Assembly (NCBI RefSeq): GCF_052055485.1
Contig: NZ_CP197171.1
Span: 2,604,001-2,668,000, forward strand
Direction of reading: 5' to 3'
Source: Amphibacillus sp052055485
GTDB taxonomy: Bacteria; Bacillota; Bacilli; Bacillales; Amphibacillaceae
DNA length: 64,000 nt
Below, in pieces: positions 53,224 to 63,008 of the stretch (positions are counted from its first letter, which is position 1; every line of letters starts with the position of its first letter). A model generated the notes under the pieces. The model saw nothing but the letters and a program-made list of their open reading frames with translations, had not been told where the DNA came from and did no database searches. The translations under genes and the position numbers were made by a program.

Positions 53224-53255
53224 ACCCCTCGTTTGCCATTTGACAGACGAGGGGT
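53224..53255 (+). terminator. Terminator-like stem after rpoZ
   Basis: ACCCCTCGT (53224-53232) pairs with ACGAGGGGT (53247-53255). No strong T-run follows, so efficiency is uncertain. A second stem with a TTCG tetraloop, ACTAGTGAC/GTCATTAGT (53279-53300), follows before coaBC. Confidence 0.55.
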
Positions 53256-53356
53256 AAATTTATTATTAAGCTGAGAATACTAGTGACTTCGGTCATTAGT
53301 ACTTCAATCATACATGCTATTCACTTATAATCAAATCTAATAAAGGATGAGATCAA

Positions 53357-54562
53357 ATGTTAGCAAATAAGAAAATTGTTTTAGGTGTAACAGGTGGAAT
53401 TGCTGCCTACAAGGCCATTGCTTTAACAAGTAAATTGTCACAAGCGGGTGCGGTTGTTCAAGTTATTTTAACTGAAGGCGCCCAACAATTTGTCACCCCC
53501 CTTTCATTTCAAGCTATTTCTAGACAACCTGTCTATTTAGATACTTTTGATGAACTTGATCCTAAAAAAATTCAACATATTGATTTGGCAGATTGGGCAG
53601 ATCTATTTATTATTGCTCCGGCAACAGCAAATATCATCGGTAAATATGCCAACGGGATTGCTGATGATATGCTTTCAACAACTTTATTAGCAACAAAGGC
53701 ACCTGTTTACATTGCTCCAGCGATGAATGTTGATATGTATCAACATCCAGCTGTTCAACACAATCTTGATATTTTAGCCAAGCGAGGCGTTCAATTTGTT
53801 GATCCCAATGAAGGTTATTTAGCCTGTGGTTATACTGGGAAAGGTCGTTTGGCAGAACCAGAAGAGATTGTCGCATATTTAGAAAAAAAATTAACGCAAA
53901 AAAAATTATTAGCAGGCAAAAAACTTTTGGTTACAGCAGGTCCCACCCAAGAGCAAGTTGATCCAGTTAGATATTTAACAAACTATTCATCTGGAAAAAT
54001 GGGCTTCGCGATTGCAGAAGTAGCAGCAAATATGGGAGCTGATGTCACATTGATAGCCGGTCCTGTTCATTTGCCAACACCTAATGGAGTGAATCGAGTT
54101 GATATTATTTCAACTGAGGAGATGTATCAAACGGTTCTAGAGCAATATCCTGATCAGGATATTGTCATTAAATCAGCCGCGGTTTCTGATTATCGTCCAG
54201 TGACTCAATATAAGGAAAAATTAAAGAAACAAGCTGAACGAATGACTTTAGAATTAGAAAGAAACCATGATATTCTAAAAACGTTAGGTGAGCAAAAGGA
54301 GCGGCAATATTTAGTTGGCTTTGCCGCAGAAACAAATGATGTTAAGCATTATGGTCAAGAGAAATTGCTCAAGAAAAACTTGGATGCCATTGTTATTAAT
54401 GATGTTTCTAAAGAGGGGATCGGTTTTGGATCGGATAATAATGAAGTGCTTATTTTAACAAAGGATGGTACAGAAATAAAAGTTGATCAAACGAGTAAAG
54501 TAGCGATTGCTAATCACCTCCTTAACCATATTGCTGATCAAATAGGAGTAGAAGGCGAGTGA
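53357..54562 (+). CDS. coaBC: Bifunctional phosphopantothenoylcysteine decarboxylase / phosphopantothenate-cysteine ligase
   Basis: Coenzyme A synthesis enzyme of 401 residues. The N-terminal CoaC flavoprotein domain (about 1-180) has GVTGGIAAYKAI, the PATANIIGKYANGIADD loop and APAMNVDMYQHPA, followed by the active-site cysteine in GYLACGYTGKGR. The C-terminal CoaB domain (from about 188) has TAGPTQEQVDPVRYLTN-SSGKMG and a NDVS segment. AAAGGATGAG is the ribosome site. Its end overlaps priA by four bases (GTGA). Confidence 0.96.
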   Translation: MLANKKIVLGVTGGIAAYKAIALTSKLSQAGAVVQVILTEGAQQFVTPLSFQAISRQPVYLDTFDELDPKKIQHIDLADWADLFIIAPATANIIGKYANGIADDMLSTTLLATKAPVYIAPAMNVDMYQHPAVQHNLDILAKRGVQFVDPNEGYLACGYTGKGRLAEPEEIVAYLEKKLTQKKLLAGKKLLVTAGPTQEQVDPVRYLTNYSSGKMGFAIAEVAANMGADVTLIAGPVHLPTPNGVNRVDIISTEEMYQTVLEQYPDQDIVIKSAAVSDYRPVTQYKEKLKKQAERMTLELERNHDILKTLGEQKERQYLVGFAAETNDVKHYGQEKLLKKNLDAIVINDVSKEGIGFGSDNNEVLILTKDGTEIKVDQTSKVAIANHLLNHIADQIGVEGE

Positions 54563-56967
54563 ATATCGCCAAAGTTGTTGTCGATGTACCCGCATCACAA
54601 ACGAATAAAATTTATGACTATTCGATCCCAGAGCATTTAATTGGAATAATTGAAGTTGGTATGCGTGTTATTGTTCCATTTGGTCCACGGACCATTATGG
54701 GTTATGTATTGGACTTAACGGACCATTCAGATGTTAAACAATTAAAAGCAATCAAAAGTTTGATGGATTTTTCACCGATCTTAACGAAAGAACTCATTCA
54801 ATTAGGAAAATGGCTCGCTGACTATACGATGAGCTTTTATATTTCGGCTTTTCAAGCCATGCTGCCGCAAGCTTTAAAGGCGGATTATCAAAAGTTACTC
54901 CATCGCTTAACAACTGCTTTATTACCTGAACCACTAGAAATTGCTTTTGCAGGAAGAGATTATCTTGATGTTGAAGAATTAAATAAATTTGACCTTCCTT
55001 TAACGATCGTAAAGAAAAGCATTGCAGATGGTGATGTGGAGATGATCTATCAGGTTAATCGCAGGGATAATTATAAAAAACAAATGATGGTAAAAAAGAG
55101 TGCAACAATTGAGCAGTTAGATGAATATGGAGCTAATTTATCCAATCGGGCAAAAAAACAACGGCTACTTGTTCAATATTTAGCTGATCTCAATGAACCC
55201 ATCTCATTAAAAACGTTTTTGGCAAAAATGAAGACAACACGGCAGACCCTTCAACCCCTTATTGATCAGAAGCTAATTAAGCTCTATGAGGAAGAGGTCT
55301 ATCGTCACCCCTTTGATGATCAGAGCATTCAGAGAACTGAGCCATTAGCATTAAAGGAACAACAAAAAAAGGCACTAGAATCAATTACTGCAACATGTAG
55401 CGAACAATCACATGATGTTTTTGTTTTACATGGTGTAACAGGCAGTGGCAAAACAGAAGTTTATTTACAAGCTATTGCTCATGTGATTAGAGAAGATAAA
55501 GAAGCCATTGTACTAGTACCTGAAATTTCACTCACTCCACAGATGGTCAATCGTTTTAAAAGCCGATTTGGTTCAGATGTCGCTGTTATGCATAGTGCCT
55601 TGTCAAAAGGGGAACGCTTTGATGAGTGGAGAAAGATTCATCGTAAAGAAGTTAAAGTAGTTGTAGGAGCACGAAGCGCCATCTTTGTTCCTTTTGAGAA
55701 TCTTGGTTTAATCATCATTGATGAGGAGCACGAAGCAAGTTATAAACAAGAAGATCATCCACGCTATCACGTAAAGGATGTGGCGATTGAACGGGCTAAA
55801 TACCACAGCTGTCCAGTGGTTCTTGGCAGTGCAACACCATCATTAGAGACCTTTGCCCGAGCGCATAAAGAAGTTTACCAGTTGTTACCGATGCCTGAGC
55901 GAAGTAATTTTAGTGAGATGCCTCATGTTGAAATTGTCGATATGCGTGATGAATTACATGCGGGTAACCGAACGATGTTCTCAAGAAAGCTCAAAGAAAC
56001 GATTGAGGATCGATTAGCTAAAAAGGAACAAATCGTTTTGTTCCTGAATCGTCGTGGCTACTCAACATTTGTGATGTGTCGTGATTGTGGAGATGTGATT
56101 CAATGTCCACATTGCGATATTTCTTTAACCTATCACCGTAAGCAAAATCGGTTGAAATGCCATTATTGTAATTATCAAGAAGCTGTACCTACTCAATGTC
56201 CGAGTTGTGAAAGTGAAACGATTCGTTACTTTGGGACAGGGACTCAAAAAATTGAAGAGGCACTTAATCAGTTGATTCCTGAAGCACGTATTATTCGAAT
56301 GGATGTTGATACGACAACGAGAAAGGGATCACATGAACGTTTACTTAAACAATTTGGTCAAAAACAAGCAGATATTTTATTAGGAACACAAATGATCGCA
56401 AAGGGATTGGATTTTCCAGATGTGACGCTGGTTGGTGTCCTCGCAGCAGATAGTTTATTAAACTTGCCAGATTTTAGAGCTGCCGAAAGGACCTTTCAAT
56501 TGTTAACACAAGTGAGTGGAAGAGCAGGTCGTCATAAACTTGTCGGAGAAGTGATTATTCAAACGTATACACCAGAACATTACAGTATTGAATTTGCTCG
56601 AAATTATGATTATCAAGGTTTTTATGAACGAGAAATGGCATTGAGAAAAGCGTTTCAATATCCGCCTTATTATTATTTAACGTTAATTACTGTTTCGCAT
56701 CCAAATATCAATAAAGCGCAAGAAGTGACTAGAACGATTAGTCAGCTTTTAGGTAAATATTTATCAAGTGAGACGAAAATTCTGGGTCCAACACCTTCTC
56801 CGATTGAGCGGATTAAGAATCGCTATCGTTTTCAATGCATGATAAAATATAAGAATGAACCGAATCAAAGAGAGGTATTAGCCAGAATTTTACTCTATTA
56901 TGAAGAAATGATGCGTAAAAATGATCTATTGATTCAAATTGATCTTCAGCCCTATCAATTAATGTAG
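54559..56967 (+). CDS. priA: Primosomal protein N' (replication restart helicase PriA)
   Basis: Superfamily 2 helicase of 802 residues. An N-terminal DNA-binding domain (KVVVDVPASQTNKIYDY) is followed by Walker A GVTGSGKTEVYL (near residue 292), the DEEH box IIIDEEHEASYK, GSATPSLE and QVSGRAGR. Between the helicase halves is a zinc-binding insertion with paired cysteines (CRDCGDVIQCPHC, CHYC, CPSC). PriA reloads the replisome at stalled forks. The start is GTG 54559. The next gene in most Firmicutes is def; here fmt follows after 14 bases. Confidence 0.97.
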   Translation: MNIAKVVVDVPASQTNKIYDYSIPEHLIGIIEVGMRVIVPFGPRTIMGYVLDLTDHSDVKQLKAIKSLMDFSPILTKELIQLGKWLADYTMSFYISAFQAMLPQALKADYQKLLHRLTTALLPEPLEIAFAGRDYLDVEELNKFDLPLTIVKKSIADGDVEMIYQVNRRDNYKKQMMVKKSATIEQLDEYGANLSNRAKKQRLLVQYLADLNEPISLKTFLAKMKTTRQTLQPLIDQKLIKLYEEEVYRHPFDDQSIQRTEPLALKEQQKKALESITATCSEQSHDVFVLHGVTGSGKTEVYLQAIAHVIREDKEAIVLVPEISLTPQMVNRFKSRFGSDVAVMHSALSKGERFDEWRKIHRKEVKVVVGARSAIFVPFENLGLIIIDEEHEASYKQEDHPRYHVKDVAIERAKYHSCPVVLGSATPSLETFARAHKEVYQLLPMPERSNFSEMPHVEIVDMRDELHAGNRTMFSRKLKETIEDRLAKKEQIVLFLNRRGYSTFVMCRDCGDVIQCPHCDISLTYHRKQNRLKCHYCNYQEAVPTQCPSCESETIRYFGTGTQKIEEALNQLIPEARIIRMDVDTTTRKGSHERLLKQFGQKQADILLGTQMIAKGLDFPDVTLVGVLAADSLLNLPDFRAAERTFQLLTQVSGRAGRHKLVGEVIIQTYTPEHYSIEFARNYDYQGFYEREMALRKAFQYPPYYYLTLITVSHPNINKAQEVTRTISQLLGKYLSSETKILGPTPSPIERIKNRYRFQCMIKYKNEPNQREVLARILLYYEEMMRKNDLLIQIDLQPYQLM

Positions 56968-56981
56968 AGAGAGGTTTTAGT

Positions 56982-57929
56982 GTGAAAAAAATAGTTTTTA
57001 TGGGGACACCTGATTTTTCAGTTCCGATTTTACAACAAATCATTAAAGATGGTTACCAGGTTGTATTAGTTGTGACACAACCTGATCGACCGAAGGGGAG
57101 AAAGCGTGTATTAACGCCTCCACCTGTAAAAGCAGAGGCGATCAAGCATAATATAGCAGTCTATCAACCTGAAAAAATTCGTGAATCTTATCATGAGGTC
57201 CTAAAATATGAACCCGATCTTATCGTGACGGCTGCATTTGGTCAAATTTTACCGAAAGGACTACTTGATAAACCCAAATATGGTTGTATCAATGTTCATG
57301 CCTCATTGCTACCTGAACTTAGAGGAGGGGCACCCATTCATTATGCAATTATGCAAGGAAAGAAAGAAACAGGTATTTCAATTATGTATATGGTAGAAGC
57401 CCTAGACGCTGGAGGTGTTTTATCACAAGTAACTGTTCCAATTGAAGAAAATGATCATGTAGGTACCCTGCATGACAAGCTGGCAGAGGCAGGTGCTCAG
57501 CTTTTACAACAAACCTTACCAGCAATTTTTGATCAATCCATTCAAGCGGTCGAGCAAGAGAATCAAAAAGCAACATATGCTCCAAACATCACAAGGGAGC
57601 AAGAAAAAATTGATTGGACGAATTCAGCTGAGGTGATTTATAATCAGGTGCGAGGATTGCACCCTTGGCCAGTTGCAAGTACAACGATTGATGGGGAAAA
57701 TCTTAATATTTGGTGGGCAGAACAAACAACGTTTGAAAAATCAGCCGAGCCTGGCGAAATTGTTAAAATAACTGACGATGGTTTAATTGTTGCTTGTGGA
57801 CAAGATAGTGCGATTAAAGTGTTAGATATTCAGCTCGCAGGTAAAAAGCGGATGACCGTTAAAGATTTTTTAAATGGTAGTAGTGAACGATTTAAGGTTG
57901 GCCAAAGATTGGGGTTAGGTTATGAGTAA
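56982..57929 (+). CDS. fmt: Methionyl-tRNA formyltransferase
   Basis: Protein of 315 residues that formylates Met-tRNA(fMet) with 10-formyl-tetrahydrofolate. The catalytic Asn-His-Asp set lies in INVHASLLPELRGGAPIHYAI (near residue 107) and ALDAGGVL. The C-terminal OB-like tRNA-binding domain (about 205-315) includes VRGLHPWPVA. The start is GTG 56982 after GAGAGAGG. It normally forms an operon with def (peptide deformylase), which is missing here. It overlaps rsmB by eight bases. Confidence 0.96.
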   Translation: MKKIVFMGTPDFSVPILQQIIKDGYQVVLVVTQPDRPKGRKRVLTPPPVKAEAIKHNIAVYQPEKIRESYHEVLKYEPDLIVTAAFGQILPKGLLDKPKYGCINVHASLLPELRGGAPIHYAIMQGKKETGISIMYMVEALDAGGVLSQVTVPIEENDHVGTLHDKLAEAGAQLLQQTLPAIFDQSIQAVEQENQKATYAPNITREQEKIDWTNSAEVIYNQVRGLHPWPVASTTIDGENLNIWWAEQTTFEKSAEPGEIVKITDDGLIVACGQDSAIKVLDIQLAGKKRMTVKDFLNGSSERFKVGQRLGLGYE

Positions 57930-59283
57930 GTATCAACTGAGAACGACAACTTTGGAAGTATTAGTAAGAGTTGGCGATAGCGGGGCGTTCAGCCATTTAA
58001 TCATTGACCAAACGCTGCGTAAAAGAAGCTGGTCAAAGCAAGATCAGGCTTTATTTACTGAACTCGTTTATGGCACTTTACAGCATAAACTCACATTGAA
58101 CTATTTTTTACAACATTTTGTTAAATCGAACAAAAAAATAGAAAATTGGGTAAAATGGTTATTATATTTATCATTTTATCAAATGTATTATTTAGATAAA
58201 ATACCTGACCATGCCATTATTCATGAAGCGGTTGAAATTGCTAAGCAGAAAGGTCATCAAGGAATTGGCAAATTTGTTAATGGGGTATTAAGAGAAGTGC
58301 AACGTCAAGGTTTTCCAACTTTTGCTCAGATTGAAGATCCAATTGAACGCTTCGCAATTGAGATGAGTCATCCAAGTTGGTTAGTTGAGCGATGGATTGA
58401 TGCCTATGGTGAAGAGAAAGCAAGATCTATTTGTTTAGCTAATCTACAAACAAAGCCAATTAGTATTCGAGTGAATCCGCTCAAAGCGACAAGGGAACAG
58501 GTAATGGAGCAACTAACCATTGATGGTTGCCATGTTGAAGCTTCACTTTTTTCTAAACAAGGAATTATTGTTGAAAAAGGGCAGATTTTGTCTCATCAAC
58601 TTTTAAAAGCAGGAGCCTTTTCAATTCAAGATCAAAGTTCAATGCTTGTTGTTGAAATGATGGATCTTAAACCTGATCAACAAGTATTAGATGCATGTAG
58701 CGCACCAGGTGGCAAAGCTACTCATATTGGGGAAAAATTGAATAACACTGGTCATGTTTATGCCTATGATCTGCACGAAAAGAAGGTAAATCTTGTTCAA
58801 AGAAAAGCGGAAGAACTAGGATTAATAAATATTCGGGCAAAAGCATTAGATGGTCGATTATTAAGCAATGAATATGAGCGAGATACTTTTGATCGAATTT
58901 TAATCGATGCTCCTTGTTCAGGCTTTGGTGTGATTCGAGGAAAGCCGGACATTAAATACTCAAGAACGGCAGATGATGTTGAATCATTAGCACAAATCCA
59001 ATATGATTTATTAGAAAAAATTGCTCCACTACTCAAAAAGAATGGTAAACTTTTATATAGCACATGCACAATTGACCCGACAGAAAATGAAGCAGTTATG
59101 ACTGAATTTTTAATGACCCATCATCAGTCATTTGAAATTGACCCTGAATTTTTTGAACAATTACCTGAGTTTTTAGCAGAGGGACAAGGGATATCACCAG
59201 TCGGTCTGCAAATTTTTCCTGATGATTATAATTCTGATGGATTCTTTATAACTCGTTTAAGGCGAAAGCAAGATGAGGGTTAA
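57922..59283 (+). CDS. rsmB: 16S rRNA (cytosine-967-C5)-methyltransferase RsmB
   Basis: Protein of 453 residues. A NusB-like RNA-binding domain (about 1-135) is followed by a SAM-dependent methyltransferase domain. SAM motifs DACSAPGGKATHIGEKL (near residue 256) and the two catalytic cysteines, in IDAPCSGFGVIRG and YSTCTIDPTENEAV, are present. The ATG at 57922 lies inside the end of fmt, behind GGTTA/GGGG-rich sequence. In B. subtilis rlmN (yloN) follows; here stp is next after 48 bases. Confidence 0.95.
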   Translation: MSKYQLRTTTLEVLVRVGDSGAFSHLIIDQTLRKRSWSKQDQALFTELVYGTLQHKLTLNYFLQHFVKSNKKIENWVKWLLYLSFYQMYYLDKIPDHAIIHEAVEIAKQKGHQGIGKFVNGVLREVQRQGFPTFAQIEDPIERFAIEMSHPSWLVERWIDAYGEEKARSICLANLQTKPISIRVNPLKATREQVMEQLTIDGCHVEASLFSKQGIIVEKGQILSHQLLKAGAFSIQDQSSMLVVEMMDLKPDQQVLDACSAPGGKATHIGEKLNNTGHVYAYDLHEKKVNLVQRKAEELGLINIRAKALDGRLLSNEYERDTFDRILIDAPCSGFGVIRGKPDIKYSRTADDVESLAQIQYDLLEKIAPLLKKNGKLLYSTCTIDPTENEAVMTEFLMTHHQSFEIDPEFFEQLPEFLAEGQGISPVGLQIFPDDYNSDGFFITRLRRKQDEG

Positions 59284-59331
59284 TTCAGTAATGATTATGA
59301 CTGTACTTGATAATAAGAGGTGAGTAACAAA

Positions 59332-60087
59332 ATGAAACAATTTTTTTTAACAGATCAAGGAAAAGTTCGTGAACAAAATGAAGATGCCGGCGGTTTATTT
59401 AAAAATCAAGCTAATCAAACATTAAGTGTTATTGCTGATGGTATGGGTGGTCATAAAGCTGGTGATGTTGCAAGTGAGATTGTCCAATCATTTTTCTTAG
59501 CCCAATGGCAGGAAAATGAAAAAATAACGTCAATTGAGCAAGCAGAGGAATGGCTTGATGCGAACATTCATTTAGCGAATCAGAAAGTCTATCAACATGC
59601 TGAAGCAAACCCGGAATGTAAAGGGATGGGAACAACTGTTATTGCGACCATTTTTCTAGATGATCAGATTGTCGTTGCACATATTGGGGATAGTCGTTGT
59701 TATTTATTTAATCAACACTTAGAGCAAATAACAGAAGATCATTCACTGGTTAATGAGTTAGTCCGTACGGGAGAGATTTCAAAAAAACAAGCAGATATTC
59801 ATCCCCAGAAAAATGTTTTGATGAAAGCATTAGGAACAGCTGAATCAATAACTCCAGATGTTTTTACGATTCAATGGCAGCCAGGTGATCGGTTTTTAAT
59901 TTGTACTGATGGCTTAACAGATAAAGTATCAGATTCAGAACTTGAAAGTTTTATGACTGAGGAGAAATCACTACAAGAAATTGCCGAGCAACTCGTCAAT
60001 AGAGCGAATGAACTTGGTGGTGAAGATAATATAACATTAGCCTTATTAGAGTATCCAGCTGGAGAGGAAGGTGATTTCTCTTGTTAG
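59332..60087 (+). CDS. prpC: PP2C-type serine/threonine phosphatase Stp (PrpC)
   Basis: Metal-dependent phosphatase of 251 residues. The metal-binding aspartates lie in REQNEDAG (near residue 20), ADGMGGHKAGDVAS (near 37), LICTDGLTDKV (near 192) and GGEDNITLAL (near 232); the GDSRCYLF motif is also present. It reverses phosphorylation by the adjacent kinase PrkC. I start it at ATG 59332, eight bases after AGAGGTGA; GTG 59320 overlaps that site. It overlaps prkC by seven bases, the usual coupled pair. Confidence 0.95.
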   Translation: MKQFFLTDQGKVREQNEDAGGLFKNQANQTLSVIADGMGGHKAGDVASEIVQSFFLAQWQENEKITSIEQAEEWLDANIHLANQKVYQHAEANPECKGMGTTVIATIFLDDQIVVAHIGDSRCYLFNQHLEQITEDHSLVNELVRTGEISKKQADIHPQKNVLMKALGTAESITPDVFTIQWQPGDRFLICTDGLTDKVSDSELESFMTEEKSLQEIAEQLVNRANELGGEDNITLALLEYPAGEEGDFSC

Positions 60088-62123
60088 AAGGACGTCTATT
60101 AAATGAACGCTATAAAGTGAAGAAGCTGATTGGCGGAGGTGGGATGGCTAATGTTTATCTAGGCTTTGACCACATTCTAGAACGTGACGTCGCGATCAAG
60201 GTTTTACGTCTTGAATATTCTAATGACGAAGAATTCATTACTCGTTTTCATCGAGAAGCTCACTCTGCTACAAGTCTATCTCACCCAAACATTGTGAATA
60301 TATACGATGTCGGTGAAGAAAATGATATATATTATATGGTGATGGAATATATTGAAGGTTTAACCTTAAAGGAGTACATTCAGCGTAATGGACCAATTTC
60401 GGTCGAAGATGCGGTTGAAATTATGTTGCAAATTACTTCTGCAATCGAACATGCGCATGCCAATCACATTGTCCATCGAGATATTAAACCACAAAATATC
60501 TTGATTGATGCCGATCGAGTGGCAAAAGTAACGGATTTTGGTATTGCTCTTGCCTTAACGGCCACTTCTCTAACACAAACAAATTCAGTTTTGGGTTCTG
60601 TTCATTATTTATCACCTGAGCAAGCTAGAGGTGGAATAGCTGACTTAAAATCTGATATTTATTCTTTAGGGATTGTCTTATTTGAGATGTTAACAGGTCG
60701 AATTCCATTTAATGGACAATCCGCTGTTTCCATAGCGTTAAAGCATTTGCAAGCTCGAACACCATCCATGCGCGAATCGGATCCGGCGATTCCACAGAGT
60801 TTAGAGAATATCGTTTTAAAAGCAACAACAAAAGATCCCTTTGAGCGTTATCAGACAGTTGCTGATTTTGAAAAGGATCTTGTTACAGCTCTAGATCCTG
60901 AACGTATAAATGAACCTGCTTATATACAGCCAAATGATCCAGGGGATTCGACGACTAAAGCAATACCGATTTTATCTGATGAACAACTGGATCAGAATTC
61001 AACCGATGACGAAACGATTGTTCATAGTAAAACAGATAATGAATCGACACGTCCAATGGATTTAAATGCAGATGATCAAGAGAAACCAAAGAAAAAAAAG
61101 CAAAAGAAAACTAAAAAGAAATCTAAAAAGAAAAAAATACTTATCTGGTTATCGATTATTTTGTTTGTATTTTTAAGCGCAAGTTTAGTGGCATTGTTTG
61201 TTTTGCCTAATTTCTTGCAACCAGATGATATTGAACTAGAAGATTTAACAGGCGAACCTGTTGAAGATGCGATTGAGATATTAGAAGAGCTTGAACTTGA
61301 GCATGAGCTAGAAGAGGTTTATTCAGAGGATATCGAGCTAGATCATGTAGAGAGAACAGACCCGGAACCTAATACAATGGTCAAGGTAGGGAGCACAGTC
61401 ACACTATATGTCAGTCAAGGTCCTGAACCAGTAGAGTTTTCTGATTATGTTGGACAGTCTTTTAATCAAGTCGAACGAATGTTAAATCAACAGGGTTTCG
61501 AAAACATTATACGTGAGGACTCAAATTCTGATCAGCCTGAAGGGCAAATTATCAGTCAACAACCTGAACCAGGTAGTGATGTTATCCCTGGAGATACAGA
61601 GATTGTTTTTGAAGTGAGTATTGGAAGACAACAGATTGAGTTAGAGAATTTAGAAGGTATGGATGTAGAAGCAGCTAGAACATATTTAGAAGATAGAGGT
61701 CTAATCGCAAATGTGACAGAAGAACATTCGTCAACAGCAGATGAGGGTGATGTTATTCGCCATTCACCTCAAGCGGGAGAGGAATTAGAAACAGGTTCTA
61801 TTGTTAACTTAGTTGTTTCATTAGGTGAGGAGGAGCAGTCTCCAATTACACATAATCTTACGGTAACAGTTCCCTATACAGGAGACCAGGATATGTCGGA
61901 TGAAGAAGAATCGGCCCCTGCTAGCCAAGAAGTTCGAATCTATATTGATGATATGAATCATGATTTAGCTGATCTTTATGAAACGGATTCGATTGATAGT
62001 GATACAGAATTTACGATTCGTTTAATCATTGCACCTGGATCGACCGCCACTTACAAAGTTGAACGTGATGATCAAGTGATTCTTCAAAAAACAATTGCTT
62101 ATGAAGAAGTGGAAGGAGGTTGA
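60081..62123 (+). CDS. prkC: PASTA-domain serine/threonine kinase PrkC
   Basis: Membrane kinase of 680 residues. The kinase domain (about 10-270) has the glycine loop IGGGGMANVYLG, the lysine in VAIKVLR, HRDIKPQN with catalytic D134, DFGIA and a threonine-rich activation loop. A basic juxtamembrane stretch leads to one membrane helix (about 352-376). Three PASTA repeats follow outside (about 385-450, 452-518, 520-585), then a beta-rich C-terminal domain of about 90 residues. The PASTA part senses muropeptides and, in Bacillus, triggers spore germination. The start is TTG 60081 after GGAAGGTGAT. Confidence 0.96.
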   Translation: MLEGRLLNERYKVKKLIGGGGMANVYLGFDHILERDVAIKVLRLEYSNDEEFITRFHREAHSATSLSHPNIVNIYDVGEENDIYYMVMEYIEGLTLKEYIQRNGPISVEDAVEIMLQITSAIEHAHANHIVHRDIKPQNILIDADRVAKVTDFGIALALTATSLTQTNSVLGSVHYLSPEQARGGIADLKSDIYSLGIVLFEMLTGRIPFNGQSAVSIALKHLQARTPSMRESDPAIPQSLENIVLKATTKDPFERYQTVADFEKDLVTALDPERINEPAYIQPNDPGDSTTKAIPILSDEQLDQNSTDDETIVHSKTDNESTRPMDLNADDQEKPKKKKQKKTKKKSKKKKILIWLSIILFVFLSASLVALFVLPNFLQPDDIELEDLTGEPVEDAIEILEELELEHELEEVYSEDIELDHVERTDPEPNTMVKVGSTVTLYVSQGPEPVEFSDYVGQSFNQVERMLNQQGFENIIREDSNSDQPEGQIISQQPEPGSDVIPGDTEIVFEVSIGRQQIELENLEGMDVEAARTYLEDRGLIANVTEEHSSTADEGDVIRHSPQAGEELETGSIVNLVVSLGEEEQSPITHNLTVTVPYTGDQDMSDEEESAPASQEVRIYIDDMNHDLADLYETDSIDSDTEFTIRLIIAPGSTATYKVERDDQVILQKTIAYEEVEGG

Positions 62124-62126
62124 TTG

Positions 62127-63008
62127 ATGCCAGAAGGTCTTATTATTAAGGCGCTGAGTGGTTTTTACTATGTTTTAAGTGATGAGATTATTTATCAATG
62201 TAAAGGTAGAGGTCTTTTTCGTAAAAAGAAACAAACACCACTCGTAGGAGACTATGTTATATTTGAAGCAGCGAACTTGACTGATGGTTACGTGACAGAA
62301 CTAATGCCACGAAAGAATGAATTGGTTCGACCGCCAATCGCTAATGTCGATCAAGCATTAATTACAGTCTCAGCTAAGAAACCACCATTTAATGCTAAAT
62401 TGCTTGATCGATTTTTAGTTTTAGTCGAATTCCACAAGATTGAACCGATTATTTTAATCACCAAAATGGATTTAGTCAATAAGGAAGAACAAGAGACGAT
62501 AGATAATTATGTGGAAAACTATCGTAAATTGGGTTATCGTGTTGAATTATTAACGAACAAAGGGACAGCAAATTCGCATTTATTTACAGAGCTGTTAAAG
62601 GATAAAATATCGGTGATTGCTGGTCAATCTGGTGTGGGGAAGTCTTCCTTTTTGAACAGTTTAAATCCTGAATTAACTTTGGAAACAGCTGAAATATCTA
62701 GTAGTCTTGGCAGGGGTAAGCATACGACAAGGCATGTTGAATTAATTGAAATTTTAGGTGGAATGGTTGCTGATACGCCAGGATTTAGTTCACTTGATTT
62801 TAACCAAATTGAATTGGAACAGCTACCCTTTTGTTTTCGAGAAATAAAGCAATATCGCAGTCTTTGTAAGTTTAGAGGGTGTATGCACGTCAATGAACCC
62901 AAATGTGCGGTAAAGGAAGCCCTAGCAAATGGTGAGATAATGGAAGATCGATACTCGCACTATGTAGAATTTTACCAAGAAATTAAATCAAGAAAGCCGA
63001 GGTATTAA
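62127..63008 (+). CDS. rsgA: Ribosome small-subunit-dependent GTPase RsgA (CpgA)
   Basis: Circularly permuted GTPase of 293 residues. An N-terminal OB domain (about 1-65) precedes the G4 motif ITKMDLV, which comes before G1 GQSGVGKSSFLNSL (about 166-179) and G3 DTPGFSSLD. The C-terminal zinc module has CKFRGCMHVNEPKCAV. RsgA checks late 30S assembly. The ATG at 62127 follows GGAGGT; a TTG one codon earlier is possible. It sits three bases after prkC and overlaps rpe by one base. Confidence 0.96.
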   Translation: MPEGLIIKALSGFYYVLSDEIIYQCKGRGLFRKKKQTPLVGDYVIFEAANLTDGYVTELMPRKNELVRPPIANVDQALITVSAKKPPFNAKLLDRFLVLVEFHKIEPIILITKMDLVNKEEQETIDNYVENYRKLGYRVELLTNKGTANSHLFTELLKDKISVIAGQSGVGKSSFLNSLNPELTLETAEISSSLGRGKHTTRHVELIEILGGMVADTPGFSSLDFNQIELEQLPFCFREIKQYRSLCKFRGCMHVNEPKCAVKEALANGEIMEDRYSHYVEFYQEIKSRKPRY

